NCBI RefSeq assembly: GCF_029948125.1
Contig: NZ_JASAMB010000012.1
Location: forward strand, 1-64,000
Direction of reading: 5' to 3'
Source: Catellatospora sp. KI3
GTDB taxonomy: Bacteria; Actinomycetota; Actinomycetes; Mycobacteriales; Micromonosporaceae
Length of the DNA stretch: 64,000 bases
Shown here: one piece after another, positions 34,012 to 42,634 of the stretch
Layout of the letters: each line of letters starts with the position of its first letter
Numbering within the stretch: the first letter of the stretch is position 1
Translations under genes and position numbers: made by a program
Notes under the pieces: generated by a model
Database searches by the model: none
Told to the model about the DNA's origin: nothing
What the model saw: the letters and a program-made list of their open reading frames with translations, nothing else

Positions 34012-34971
34012 TCAGCCGGCCGGGTAGCCGAGCCGCTCCGCGAGGTCGCCGTAGCGGGCCCGGAACGCGGCGCGGTGCCGCTCGGTGAAGTAGTTGCGCC
34101 AGTCGCCGGGCACACCCTTGCGGTAGTGGTTCATCTCGTCGACCTCACCGGGCCGCCGGTCGGAGTAGGACAGTCGCGTGAACGTGTGGTAGTCGGTCGC
34201 GAGCGGCACATACGCCCGCGGCAGCCGCCGTGGTGCCGGGCCGGCCAGCGCGCGGCGCACCCGGGCCCGGCCGGGTTCGGCCCGCACCGCGCCCAGCCGC
34301 CAGCGCAGCGCGGCCGCCCGGACCCACCCGCCGATCGCCCCCGGCGGCACCAGCAGCCCGTAGTGCTCGAAGATCCGCGTCCACACGGCCACCGGATCGG
34401 CGATCTGCTCCTCCATGCGCAGCTCCAGGACCTCCGGCTGCCGGTAGTCCCAGGTGTCCATGTGGTCGAGGAAGTAGCCGCTGAACTCGATCTCCTCGAG
34501 CATGCCCGCCGACTCGTCCAGCTTCAGCAGCCGCTCGCGGTGCTCGATCAGCTCGTGCCAGGTGACCCCGAGCGCCTGTACGGCGTGGGTGTTGCGGTGG
34601 CTGAAGTAGCCCGACACCACGATGTCGCGCGGATCGCGGATGACGTTGACGGTGCGCCGCGGCGGCAGGGTCTCGTAGTGCCGCTGCTGGATGTTGGTCA
34701 GCGACAGCAGGTCCACCCGCTCCTGCCGGACGAGCTCGGCCAGGGAGCCGTAGGGCGCCCACTGCTCCGGGGCGATGACGGTGACCATGTTCAGGCCGAG
34801 CAGCCCGGCGGCCTCCCGCAGGATGCCCCGCGACCAGCTGGAGGCGGCCTTGTGCCGGCCGGAGTAGACGAGCAGCACGTGGCCGACCCCCTTGGACCGC
34901 TCGGCAGCACCGGGCGCGGGCAGTGCCGTCGCCGCCGGTGACCAATGCATAGACATCTGTCGAGGAGGCAT
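34012..34971 (-). CDS. PAPS-dependent sulfotransferase-family protein
   Basis: A roughly 319-residue protein. The 5'-phosphosulfate loop is HKAASSWSRGILREA near residues 40-54, and the 3'-phosphate-binding segment is NVIRDPRDIVVSGYFSH near 106-122; both are family hallmarks. A C-terminal RKGVPGDWRNYFTERH matches the conserved RKG..GDWKN..T motif, which supports a genuine cytosolic-type sulfotransferase. It would transfer sulfate from PAPS to a hydroxyl or amine; the acceptor is unknown. Start choice is open between 34971 (MPPRQ) and 34956. Confidence 0.85.
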   Translation of the reverse strand: MPPRQMSMHWSPAATALPAPGAAERSKGVGHVLLVYSGRHKAASSWSRGILREAAGLLGLNMVTVIAPEQWAPYGSLAELVRQERVDLLSLTNIQQRHYETLPPRRTVNVIRDPRDIVVSGYFSHRNTHAVQALGVTWHELIEHRERLLKLDESAGMLEEIEFSGYFLDHMDTWDYRQPEVLELRMEEQIADPVAVWTRIFEHYGLLVPPGAIGGWVRAAALRWRLGAVRAEPGRARVRRALAGPAPRRLPRAYVPLATDYHTFTRLSYSDRRPGEVDEMNHYRKGVPGDWRNYFTERHRAAFRARYGDLAERLGYPAG

Positions 34972-35055
34972 TCTCGCAACTTTATTAACAAATTCGCAAC
35001 CCCACGTGAAACCGCTCAAGCGAGCACATTGCGATCCGAGGCTGCGCCGCACCGC

Positions 35056-35661
35056 TCACGGCTGCGCCCCGTCCGCGCCCGGTCGGCGCGGCCTGGCCCG
35101 CACGTGCATGCGTTCGCCCTGGCGGCCGAGGATGCTGAGGATCTCGACAGGCTGCTCGCCGGTGCTGCCGAACCAGTGCGGCAACCGGGTGTCGAACTCG
35201 GCCGCCTCGCCGGTGCCGAGCACCACGTCGTGGTCGCCCAGGACCAGGCGCAGCCGCCCGGACAGCACGTACAGCCATTCGTAGCCCTCGTGCACGCGCG
35301 GTTCGGGCTCGTGCTGCGCCGCCGGGATGATCACTTTCCAGGCCTGCAGCGAGCCGGGCTGGCGGGTCAGCGGCAGCACGGTCCGGCCGTTGACCTGGCG
35401 CGCCGTCAGGCGCACCCGGGGGTCGCCGGTCTCCGGGGCGCCGACCAGTTCGTCCAGCGGCACCCGGTAGGCCTGGGCGATCGGCAGCAGCAGCTCCAGG
35501 CTGGGACGGCGCTGGCCGGACTCCAGCCGGGACAGGGTGCTCTTGGAGATGCCGGTCGTCTCGGCCAGGCCGGTCAGGGTCACCCCGAACTGGCTGCGCA
35601 GCCGCTTGAGTCGGGGGCCGACCTCGGCCAGGGCGGCGGCGATCACCGGCGTGTGCTCCAT
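35056..35661 (-). CDS. XRE-cupin transcriptional regulator
   Basis: A 201-residue regulator. The helix-turn-helix is LTGLAETTGISKSTLSRLE (about residues 28-46), followed by a cupin domain with HEPEPRVHEGYEWLYVLSG and a second strand set near 150-175. It is divergent from the flavoprotein gene at 35711, and the 49-base gap holds a palindrome, so it probably regulates that gene. Cupin ligands for this class are often amino acids or small metabolites; the one here is unknown. Confidence 0.88.
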   Translation of the reverse strand: MEHTPVIAAALAEVGPRLKRLRSQFGVTLTGLAETTGISKSTLSRLESGQRRPSLELLLPIAQAYRVPLDELVGAPETGDPRVRLTARQVNGRTVLPLTRQPGSLQAWKVIIPAAQHEPEPRVHEGYEWLYVLSGRLRLVLGDHDVVLGTGEAAEFDTRLPHWFGSTGEQPVEILSILGRQGERMHVRARPRRPGADGAQP

Positions 35662-35691
35662 ACCCCCATCTCATCGCACAATTCCCGGAAA

Positions 35692-35709
35692 CGGCAACAG
35701 GAGTTGCCG
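35692..35709. promoter_or_regulatory. Palindrome enclosing flavoprotein ribosome binding site
   Basis: CGGCAAC AGGA GTTGCCG is a perfect 7-bp inverted repeat with a four-base centre. It contains the AGGAG that precedes the ATG at 35711. It may be the XRE-cupin operator, or in RNA a hairpin that hides the ribosome binding site. Confidence 0.55.
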
Positions 35710-35710
35710 G

Positions 35711-36739
35711 ATGACCGCAACCACGACGAGCCTGGCACCCATGAACGAGTACGACGTGGTGATAGTCGGCGGCGGCGCCGCCGGACTGAGCGCGGCCCTG
35801 GTCCTGACCCGGGCCCGGCGCCGGGTGGCCGTGATGGACGCTGGTGTCCCCCGCAACGCCCCCGCCGCGCACATGCACGGGTTCCTGTCCCGCGACGGCA
35901 TGCCGCCGGCCGAGCTGCTCGCGGTCGGGCGGGCCGAGGTCACCGGGTACGGCGGCCGGATCATCGACGCGACGGTGGTCGGCATCGAACCCGGCTTCCA
36001 GGTCCGGCTGGCCGACGCGACGACCCTGCGCGCACGCCGGGTGCTGGTCACCACCGGGCTGCGCGACGAACTGCCCGACCTGCCGGGCGTACGCCAGCGG
36101 TGGGGCCGCGATCTGCTGCACTGCCCGTACTGCCACGGGCACGAGGTGCGCGACCGGCCGCTCGGGGTGCTCGGCGGCACGCCGGACGCGGTGGTGCACG
36201 CGCTGCTGGTGCGGCAGTGGTCGGCCGATGTGGTCTTCTTCGCGCACACCCATGCCCTGACCGGGGACGAGCGGGAGCAGCTGGCCGCCCGGGGCGTGCG
36301 CGTGGTGGAGGGGACCGTGGCCCGGCTGGTGCACGACGGCGACCGGCTGCGCGGCGTCGAGCTGGTCGGCGGCGAAGCCGTGGCCCGCGACGCGGTGTTC
36401 GTGCGGCCCCGCTTCGTACCCCGCGACGACCTGCTCACCGGCCTGGGCTGCGCGGTGCACGACAACGGCTGGGTGGCCGTCGACCCGACCGGCCGCACCA
36501 GCGTGCCCGGCGTCTGGGCCGCGGGCAACGCGGTCGATCCGCGCGCCCAGGTCGTCACGGCCGCCGGCGCCGGATCGGCGGCCGCCATCGCACTCAACGC
36601 CGACCTGGTCGCCGACGACGTACGCCGCGCCGTGACCGCCCGCCGCGACGTCACCGACGCGTTCTCGCCCGAGCTAGAGCGGCAGGTCGCCGCCGTCGTC
36701 CTCGGCGAGCGCGCGCACGGCTTCCCGACCCCGAGATGA
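35711..36739 (+). CDS. Thioredoxin-reductase-like FAD/NAD(P) oxidoreductase
   Basis: A 342-residue flavoprotein. The FAD-binding motif is VVIVGGGAAGLSAAL at about residues 16-30, and the redox pair is CPYC (HCPYCHGHEV, near 137). A GVWAAGNAVD segment late in the sequence matches the thioredoxin reductase GD/GN loop. The Gx(G)GG NADPH-binding segment appears as GVLGGTPDAV, so NAD(P)H preference is unclear. It may reduce a dithiol partner not encoded nearby. Translation could start at 35711 (with AGGAG) or at MNEYD (35741). Confidence 0.85.
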   Translation: MTATTTSLAPMNEYDVVIVGGGAAGLSAALVLTRARRRVAVMDAGVPRNAPAAHMHGFLSRDGMPPAELLAVGRAEVTGYGGRIIDATVVGIEPGFQVRLADATTLRARRVLVTTGLRDELPDLPGVRQRWGRDLLHCPYCHGHEVRDRPLGVLGGTPDAVVHALLVRQWSADVVFFAHTHALTGDEREQLAARGVRVVEGTVARLVHDGDRLRGVELVGGEAVARDAVFVRPRFVPRDDLLTGLGCAVHDNGWVAVDPTGRTSVPGVWAAGNAVDPRAQVVTAAGAGSAAAIALNADLVADDVRRAVTARRDVTDAFSPELERQVAAVVLGERAHGFPTPR

Positions 36740-36750
36740 GGAGGACGAAC

Positions 36751-36996
36751 ATGTCCGAAGCACCCCGACCGCCCGCGCGGGTGGGACCACCGCCCCGGCA
36801 CCACCTGGCCCTGATGATCTGGCTGGCCGTCTTCCCCACCCTGACGGTGCTGCAGCTGCTGCTCGGCGGCCTGCTCAGGGACGCGCCGATGCCGCTGCGC
36901 ACTCTGGTGCTGGCGACCGTCGCGGTGCCGGTGGTGGTCTACGGTCTGCTGCCGCCGCTGCAGCGGCTGCGCGCCCGGCTGCTCGGCGCAGGCTGA
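36751..36996 (+). CDS. Small two-TM membrane protein
   Basis: An 81-residue protein with two membrane segments (LMIWLAVFPTLTVLQLLLGG and LVLATVAVPVVVYGLLPPL) and a basic tail. It resembles the membrane portion found fused to monooxygenase domains in other bacteria. GAGGAGG lies before the ATG. It follows the flavoprotein by 11 bases and is likely co-transcribed with it. The function is unknown. Confidence 0.7.
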   Translation: MSEAPRPPARVGPPPRHHLALMIWLAVFPTLTVLQLLLGGLLRDAPMPLRTLVLATVAVPVVVYGLLPPLQRLRARLLGAG

Positions 36997-37032
36997 CCGG
37001 CCCGGCAGCGCCCGGCTGCCGGCACACACGGT

Positions 37033-37069
37033 GAGGGGAGCCGACCCGCGGACCTGGTCGGCTCCCCTC
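37033..37069. terminator. Bidirectional terminator hairpin
   Basis: GAGGGGAGCCGACC pairs with GGTCGGCTCCCCTC (14 bp, perfect) around a nine-base loop, between convergent genes. Confidence 0.8.
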
Positions 37070-37084
37070 TGGACGCACCGGACG

Positions 37085-40000
37085 TCAGACGACCGGCTCG
37101 ACCCAGATGTTGCGGTAGTACAGGTTGGCTCCCGGGTCGCCGTGGTCCTGGAACCGCAGCGGTCCGGGGGCCGCGGTCTCAGCGGCGCCGTTGCCGGTCG
37201 GGCCGTTGATCTCCGCGTTGTTGATGACGGTGACGCCGTTCCAGACGACCGTCACCCGGGCGTTCTCGGTCTTCACATTGGAGCTGTTGAACCGGGCGGC
37301 CCGGAACGTGACGTCGTAGGTCTGCCACGTCTGCGGGGCGGTGGCGGCGTTGGCCGACGGGGCGATCTTCTCGTAGATCGCGCCGCACTCGTTGTTGGCC
37401 AGGGTGGTGTCGCCGTACGAGTCCAGCACCTGCAGCTCGTAGCGGTCCTGCAGGTAGATCCCGCTGTTGGCCCGCTGCTGGCCGGTCACGTCGCCCGGCA
37501 GCAGCGGCAGCCAGAACTCGGCGTGCAGCTTGAAGTCGCCGAACGCCTGCTTGGACTTGATGTCGCCGCCGAGGACCTCGACGCCGCCGTTGCCCAGCGG
37601 CCACGTCACCGGGGTGCCGTTGGAGTGCTGGAAGTTGTTCATGTTGGTGCCGTCGAACAGCACGATCCGGGTCGGCTGCGTCGAGGACGCGTACGCCTCG
37701 AACTCGTAGACGCGGGCGGCGCCGTTGCCGTCACTGGCCGGGGTGGTGATGTTCAGCCGGATGTACCGGGCCGAGGTGGCGGTGAAGTTGTGCGTGGTGA
37801 TGCTGGCCGTGTTGGCGGTGACGGTCGCGACCGTGGTCCAGCTGGTGCCGTTGGTGGACACCTGGAGGTTGAAGTCGCGGGTGTTCCAGGCGAGGTTCTC
37901 CCCGCCCGCACCGGCGTGCCGGACGACCAGCTGGCCGACCGTCTGCGCGGTGCCCAGATCGACCTGCAGCCACTTGGTGGCGCCCAGCGAGCACCACTTG
38001 TCGGTGTTGCCGCCCGAGACGCTGCCGTTGACGGCCTGCGCCGGACCCTCGGCCGCGGCGCAGGAGCTGTCCGCGGTCGCCGCCTTGCCCAGCGCCAGGT
38101 TGCCCGTCGGCGTCGTGGTCGGGGCATAGGCCTCGAACTCGTAGACGCGGGCCGCGCCGTTGCCGGTGGTGCCGCCGTTCGTCACGTTGAGGCGCAGGTA
38201 CCTGGCCTGCGTCGTGGCGATGTTGTGGGTGGTGCTGCTGGCGGTGTTGCCGGTGACGGTCACCGCGGTGGTCCAGCTCGTCCCGTTGGTGGACGTCTGG
38301 ATGTTGAAGTCGCGGGTGTTGAACCCGACCTCTTCCCCACCGGTACCCGCGTGCTGGAGGACGAACTTGTTGACGCTCTGCGTGGAGCCGAGGTCGACCT
38401 GCATCCACTTGGTGGCGCCCAGCGAGCACCACTTGTCGGAGTTGCCGCCCGAGACGCTGCCGTTGACGGCCTGCGCCGGTCCTTCGGACGCCGCGCAGGA
38501 GCTGTCGGCCGTGGCGGCCTTGTTCAGCGCCAGGTTGCTCGACGGAGCCTGGCCCGGGATCGCGTTGAGGGTGTACCAGACCTCGGTGCTCCACAGCGAC
38601 TGGCCGTTGGCGGCCGCGAACGGCTTGGGCGAGCGGATGTGCACCACCCGGCCGGTCTTGAGGCCCGGGATCACCAGGGTGACCTTCTTGCTGTCGGCGG
38701 ACAGGGTCGCCGACGACACGGTCAGGGTCTCCTCGTCGACCTTCGGGCCGCCGTAGGCCGCCGTCGGGACGTAGCGCCACTGCTTGACGCGGTACTTCGT
38801 GGCCAGTGCGGTGGCGGTCGCCGCCGACACCGGCTGGGTGTACTCGATCTCGAACCCGTTGGGCAGGGCCTTCATGTTCAGCATGTCGAAAGCGTTGCCG
38901 CCGTTGGGGGTCAGCTTCTGCAGGCCGAAGTTGAGCTTGCCGGCCTGGCCCCAGTTGCCGCCGCCGCCGATGCCGCCGACGTAGATCGCGCCGTCCGGGC
39001 CGACGTTGACCTCGGACACGCCGCCCTCCAGGCCCTGCGTCATCCGGAACAGGGCGCCCTGGTACTCGCCGTTGACCTTCTCCACCGCGGCGCGCTGCAG
39101 GCCGCCGTAGGTGACGTCACCGATGACGAACTGCCCGGCGTACAGGCCGCTGGGCATGTACATCGGGGTGCTCGGCGAGTTGCCGATCTCGTTCTGCGGC
39201 AGCCAGATCACCGGCTGGGTGACCGGAGAGCCCTCGAACGGGCCGGCCGGGTTGATGTAGTGGTTGAAGAACCGGCCCTGCTTGATGTGGACCAGCTTCG
39301 AGGCGGGCAGCCAGCCGCCCTGGTTGTCGGTGACGAAGATGCCGTTCTCCGGGCCCCAGCCGATGCCGTGCGGGGTCCGCAGGCCGCCGGCCACGTAGGT
39401 CACCGCGCCGGTGTCCTTGTTGACCTTGATGGTGGTGCCGCGGCTCGCGACCTTCTGCGGGTTGGTGGTGGCGCCGCCGTAGTCGATGCCCACCGACAGG
39501 TTGAGGTAGAAGTACCCGTCGGCGTAGAGCAGGCCGAACGCGAACTCGTGGAACGTGCCGCCGTAGGGCCACGTCGCGACCTGCTGGTACTGGTCGGCGA
39601 CCTCGTCGCCGTTGGTGTCGACCAGGCGGGTCAGCCGCATCTTCTCCGATACGTAGACGACACCGTCGACGATCTTCAGACCCATCGGCTCCTTGAGGTT
39701 GCTGCCGATGCGCTTCATCGTGACGTTGCCGGGGCTGGTGTTGCCCCCGGTGTTGCCCAGGATCCAGACCTCACCGGCCTGGGAGGTGCCGGAGTCGTTG
39801 GTGCCGCCCCAGGTGCAGATGACCAGGCGGCCGTCGGCGAGCCAGTCCATGCCGGTCACCCGCGGCTCGAAGCCGGACGGGCGCAGGTTGGTCAGGTTGA
39901 AGTTCGGGTGCACGGAGGTCAGCGGCAGGCCGTCGCCGGGCGAGTCGCCGGTGCCCTCGCACTCCTTGCGGCCGGGCGCGGTGACCCGGACGACACCGGC

Positions 40001-40555
40001 GTCGGTGCTGAGCACCGAGTTCGGCACGGTCACGAACGTGGTCGAGCCGGGTGTCTGCCACTGCAGCGTCAGCTGCTGCCCGCCGCCGGCCTCGAAGAAG
40101 TCGATGTGCACGGCGTGGTAGCCGGTGGTCAGGTTGACCGCGCCGTCCTTGGCCGTCGCCCCGTGCAGGCCGTCGTGGTTGATGACAAGGTTGTCATCGA
40201 TGAGCAGCCGGGAGCCGTCGTCGCTGATCAGACGGAAGGTGTAGCTGCCCGCCGTGGGGATGTTGACGTAGCCGAGCGCCTGGGCGTAGAAGTTGTCCTC
40301 CTGCCCGAACTGGGCAGCGGTGGTCCAGTCGATCGTCGACATGAGCTTGTCGATGTTGGGCGTCTGCGCGGGCTTGAGGTTGCACAGACTGCTCAGCGCC
40401 AGCTGCAGGTCGAAGACCCGCAGCGTGATGCCCGGCGTCTGCGGTGGCGGGGCGGCGGCCGCGGCGGTGGCGGGCAGCCACCCCGTCGCGGCGACGACCG
40501 CCGTGGCAAGAGCACCCGCGACAAGCAGGCGCCCTCGTCGGAGCGGAGCGAACAC
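37085..40555 (-). CDS. Secreted multidomain sugar-acting protein (PA14, sorbosone dehydrogenase-like, 2x discoidin, DUF1080)
   Basis: A 1156-residue exported protein. Residues 1-35 are a signal peptide and about 40-185 a PA14 carbohydrate-binding domain. About 215-660 form a beta-propeller of the glucose/sorbosone dehydrogenase or large glucose-dehydrogenase-like type (TPHGIGWGPENG, GGLQRAAVEKVNGEYQGALF). Residues of about 672-810 and 817-955 are two nearly identical F5/8-type C (discoidin) domains, and about 961-1156 is a DUF1080/3-keto-disaccharide hydrolase-like domain. The GTG start at 40555 has GGAGG four bases upstream. It probably binds and acts on plant or microbial polysaccharide. 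A propeller fused to DUF1080 suggests oxidation followed by cleavage, which is inference. Confidence 0.85.
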   Translation of the reverse strand: MFAPLRRGRLLVAGALATAVVAATGWLPATAAAAAPPPQTPGITLRVFDLQLALSSLCNLKPAQTPNIDKLMSTIDWTTAAQFGQEDNFYAQALGYVNIPTAGSYTFRLISDDGSRLLIDDNLVINHDGLHGATAKDGAVNLTTGYHAVHIDFFEAGGGQQLTLQWQTPGSTTFVTVPNSVLSTDAGVVRVTAPGRKECEGTGDSPGDGLPLTSVHPNFNLTNLRPSGFEPRVTGMDWLADGRLVICTWGGTNDSGTSQAGEVWILGNTGGNTSPGNVTMKRIGSNLKEPMGLKIVDGVVYVSEKMRLTRLVDTNGDEVADQYQQVATWPYGGTFHEFAFGLLYADGYFYLNLSVGIDYGGATTNPQKVASRGTTIKVNKDTGAVTYVAGGLRTPHGIGWGPENGIFVTDNQGGWLPASKLVHIKQGRFFNHYINPAGPFEGSPVTQPVIWLPQNEIGNSPSTPMYMPSGLYAGQFVIGDVTYGGLQRAAVEKVNGEYQGALFRMTQGLEGGVSEVNVGPDGAIYVGGIGGGGNWGQAGKLNFGLQKLTPNGGNAFDMLNMKALPNGFEIEYTQPVSAATATALATKYRVKQWRYVPTAAYGGPKVDEETLTVSSATLSADSKKVTLVIPGLKTGRVVHIRSPKPFAAANGQSLWSTEVWYTLNAIPGQAPSSNLALNKAATADSSCAASEGPAQAVNGSVSGGNSDKWCSLGATKWMQVDLGSTQSVNKFVLQHAGTGGEEVGFNTRDFNIQTSTNGTSWTTAVTVTGNTASSTTHNIATTQARYLRLNVTNGGTTGNGAARVYEFEAYAPTTTPTGNLALGKAATADSSCAAAEGPAQAVNGSVSGGNTDKWCSLGATKWLQVDLGTAQTVGQLVVRHAGAGGENLAWNTRDFNLQVSTNGTSWTTVATVTANTASITTHNFTATSARYIRLNITTPASDGNGAARVYEFEAYASSTQPTRIVLFDGTNMNNFQHSNGTPVTWPLGNGGVEVLGGDIKSKQAFGDFKLHAEFWLPLLPGDVTGQQRANSGIYLQDRYELQVLDSYGDTTLANNECGAIYEKIAPSANAATAPQTWQTYDVTFRAARFNSSNVKTENARVTVVWNGVTVINNAEINGPTGNGAAETAAPGPLRFQDHGDPGANLYYRNIWVEPVV
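37690..38540 (-). repeat. Two near-identical discoidin-domain units, 435 bp apart
   Basis: Direct coding repeat inside the multidomain gene. For example, GCCCAGCGAGCACCACTT occurs at 37982 and 38417, an offset of 435 bp (145 codons). Shared peptides include KAATADSSCA, EGPAQAVNGSVSGGN and KWCSLGATKW. The high nucleotide identity suggests recent duplication or gene conversion. Confidence 0.85.
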
Positions 40556-40895
40556 TTTTCCTCCAGTGGGAGCGGGACTGGTGCGCGCCGTCGTCAGACG
40601 TGGCAGCCCGCTCGCAGCGGCGTGCCAGGACATTCGGGCGGAGCGCGTGATGTGTCCTGATGCGACCTGGCACGCCGATGCCTGGCACAGACACCATAGA
40701 TTTCTTTTATCTCGATGTACAGATGTTCTTTTGGTTCCGTCATAACTTCCGTTGATCTCACCAAAAGATTCGGGATGCAGGCCGACCCACCCCCGCGGCT
40801 GACCGCACCGTTGGGGCGACAGGCGGTTCAAGAATCCGGCGAGTTTGAAAACCGGCAGTTCATGACCGTTGTCGGCGGCGGACGCCGGGCACGCC
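40556..40895. other. Intergenic promoter region of multidomain gene
   Basis: No coding signal is seen. A markedly A/T-rich patch occurs at 40697-40765 (such as TTTCTTTTATCTCGATG), probably holding the promoter of the minus-strand gene starting at 40555. Confidence 0.5.
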
Positions 40896-40928
40896 GAAGG
40901 GGCGCGGACCGGAGTCCGCGCCCCTTTC
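40896..40928. terminator. Hairpin after CHAP gene
   Basis: GAAGGGGCGCGGAC pairs with GTCCGCGCCCCTTTC, with one bulge, around CGGA, directly downstream of the minus-strand CHAP gene. Confidence 0.75.
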
Positions 40929-40940
40929 GCTGGTGACCTG

Positions 40941-42530
40941 TCAGGCGGTGGGCGCCGCCGTGACGAACTCGCTGTAGTTGTTCCAGCCGGTGCCCAGGCC
41001 GGTGTAGGCGAAGGCGGAGAACGTCGTGCCGCTGCTGGTGCTGCGCCACACCGCGAGGGTGCCGTTGTACCGGCCGATGATGTCGTCCTTGCCGTCGCCG
41101 TCGTAGTCGCCGGTCATCATCGTGTCCACGACGCCCCACCCGGCGGTGATGCTCTGCCCGGCGGCCAGCGACGGGCTGCCCGAGGTGCTGGTGTTGCGGT
41201 GGATCCACAGGCCGTCACCGGAGGCGTTCAGCGCCGCGATGTCCTTCTTGCCGTCACCGTTGAAGTCCCCGACCGGCAGCAGCTGGCTGTAGTTGTCCCA
41301 GCCGGTGCCGAGGCTGGTGTAGGCGAACGAGAAGGTGGTGCCGGTGCTGGTGCTGCGCCACACGGCGAGGTTGTCGCCGAAGCGGCCGACGATGTCGTCC
41401 TTGCCGTCGCCGTCGAAGTCGACCGCCATCATGCTGTTGACCGTGCCCCAGTCGACGCCGACCTTCTGCCCGGCGGCCAGCGAAGGGCTGCCGGAGGTGC
41501 TGGTGTTGCGGTGGACCCAGAGGCCGTCGCTGGAGAGGTCGAGCGCCGCGACGTCCTTCTTGCCGTCGCCGTTGAAGTCGCCCAGCGGCAGCAGCTTGCT
41601 GTAGTTGTCGAAGCCCGTACCCAGGGCGGTGTAGGTGAACGGGGTGAAGGTGCCCGAGCTGCTGTTGCTGCGCCACACGGCGAGGGTGTCGCCGTAGCGG
41701 CCGACGATGTCGTCCTTGCCGTCGCCGTCGAAGTCCGCGCCCATCGCGTTGTCGACCGAGGACCAGCCGGTCGAGACGCTCTGCCCGGTGCCGATCGACG
41801 GGCTGCCCGAGGTGCTGGTGTTGTTGTGGATCCACAGGCCGTCACCGGAGGCGTTGAACGCGGCGACGTCCTTCTTTCCGTTGCCGTCGAAGTCGGCGAG
41901 CCGGCCCGCCATGACCTGCGGGACCGAGTTCACCAGGCCGACCGGGGTGGTGTAGCCGACGATCTCGACGTTGGTCGCGTAGTTGCCCCGGGTCCGGGCT
42001 TTGACCAGGTCGTCCGTGTTGCCCTCGATGGTGTTCAGGGTGGTGCCCGAGACGGACTGGACGATCCCGACGTGGTCGATGCCGGCGCCCGGGGTGCTGA
42101 GCCAGTCGAAGACCACCGCGTCACCCGGCTGTGGCACGTAACTGCCTCGAGGATGCCAGGTGCCGTGCTCCTGCCCGTAGTTCTTGAACGAGTAGGCCAT
42201 GCCGGTGATCCGCCTCAGGTCGACGGTGACGCCGCCCTCGCGCCAGGCGTACTTGGCGAACGCGGCGCACCAGGCGTAGCCGTCACCGCCGCCGCCCCAG
42301 CCGGCCAGGCCGCCGCACGCCGGCCAGCCGAACACGTTGCCGCCGTAGTAACTGCAGTTGTTGCCGACCTCGTGGTTGCGGGTGCTGTCGTTGAACTCGC
42401 GGACCGCGATGTCGACGATCGACTGCCCGGTCGCCGCGTGGGCCGTGGCCGGCACGGCGACCGACCCCAGTGCGATGGCCGCGGCCATGACGGTGGCCGC
42501 GAAGGCGGCGCGCAGAGTCTTCGTGTTCAT
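40941..42530 (-). CDS. Secreted CHAP-domain peptidoglycan hydrolase with VCBS/FG-GAP repeats
   Basis: A 529-residue exported protein. The signal peptide ends ATAHAA (about residue 33). The CHAP domain spans about 35-195, with catalytic Cys in YAWCAAFAKYAW and His in GIDHVGIVQ. The rest is six calcium-binding-type repeats with DxDGDGxxD cores (DFDGNGKKDVA, DFDGDGKDDIV and so on) arranged as three about 78-residue pairs, typical of adhesive VCBS/FG-GAP domains. It likely cleaves peptidoglycan amide or peptide bonds, with the repeats binding the cell surface or polymer. The VanX-like dipeptidase gene lies just upstream on the same strand. Confidence 0.9.
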   Translation of the reverse strand: MNTKTLRAAFAATVMAAAIALGSVAVPATAHAATGQSIVDIAVREFNDSTRNHEVGNNCSYYGGNVFGWPACGGLAGWGGGGDGYAWCAAFAKYAWREGGVTVDLRRITGMAYSFKNYGQEHGTWHPRGSYVPQPGDAVVFDWLSTPGAGIDHVGIVQSVSGTTLNTIEGNTDDLVKARTRGNYATNVEIVGYTTPVGLVNSVPQVMAGRLADFDGNGKKDVAAFNASGDGLWIHNNTSTSGSPSIGTGQSVSTGWSSVDNAMGADFDGDGKDDIVGRYGDTLAVWRSNSSSGTFTPFTYTALGTGFDNYSKLLPLGDFNGDGKKDVAALDLSSDGLWVHRNTSTSGSPSLAAGQKVGVDWGTVNSMMAVDFDGDGKDDIVGRFGDNLAVWRSTSTGTTFSFAYTSLGTGWDNYSQLLPVGDFNGDGKKDIAALNASGDGLWIHRNTSTSGSPSLAAGQSITAGWGVVDTMMTGDYDGDGKDDIIGRYNGTLAVWRSTSSGTTFSAFAYTGLGTGWNNYSEFVTAAPTA

Positions 42531-42634
42531 GGTTTCCGTTCCTTCTTCTAGGGGGCCGCTGCGGCCCGACACGAGAAGGTTCGGCTCCCGCACTAGAGGT
42601 TCTCTGCAAAGGATTCTGTAAGCCGCCACTGGTC

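Noticed and set aside
37031-40660. A very long plus-strand open frame opposite the multidomain gene
   Set aside because: It has no signal peptide or recognisable domain, and it consists of Val/Gly/Arg-rich text typical of the complement of high-GC genes. The minus-strand frame has clear domains.
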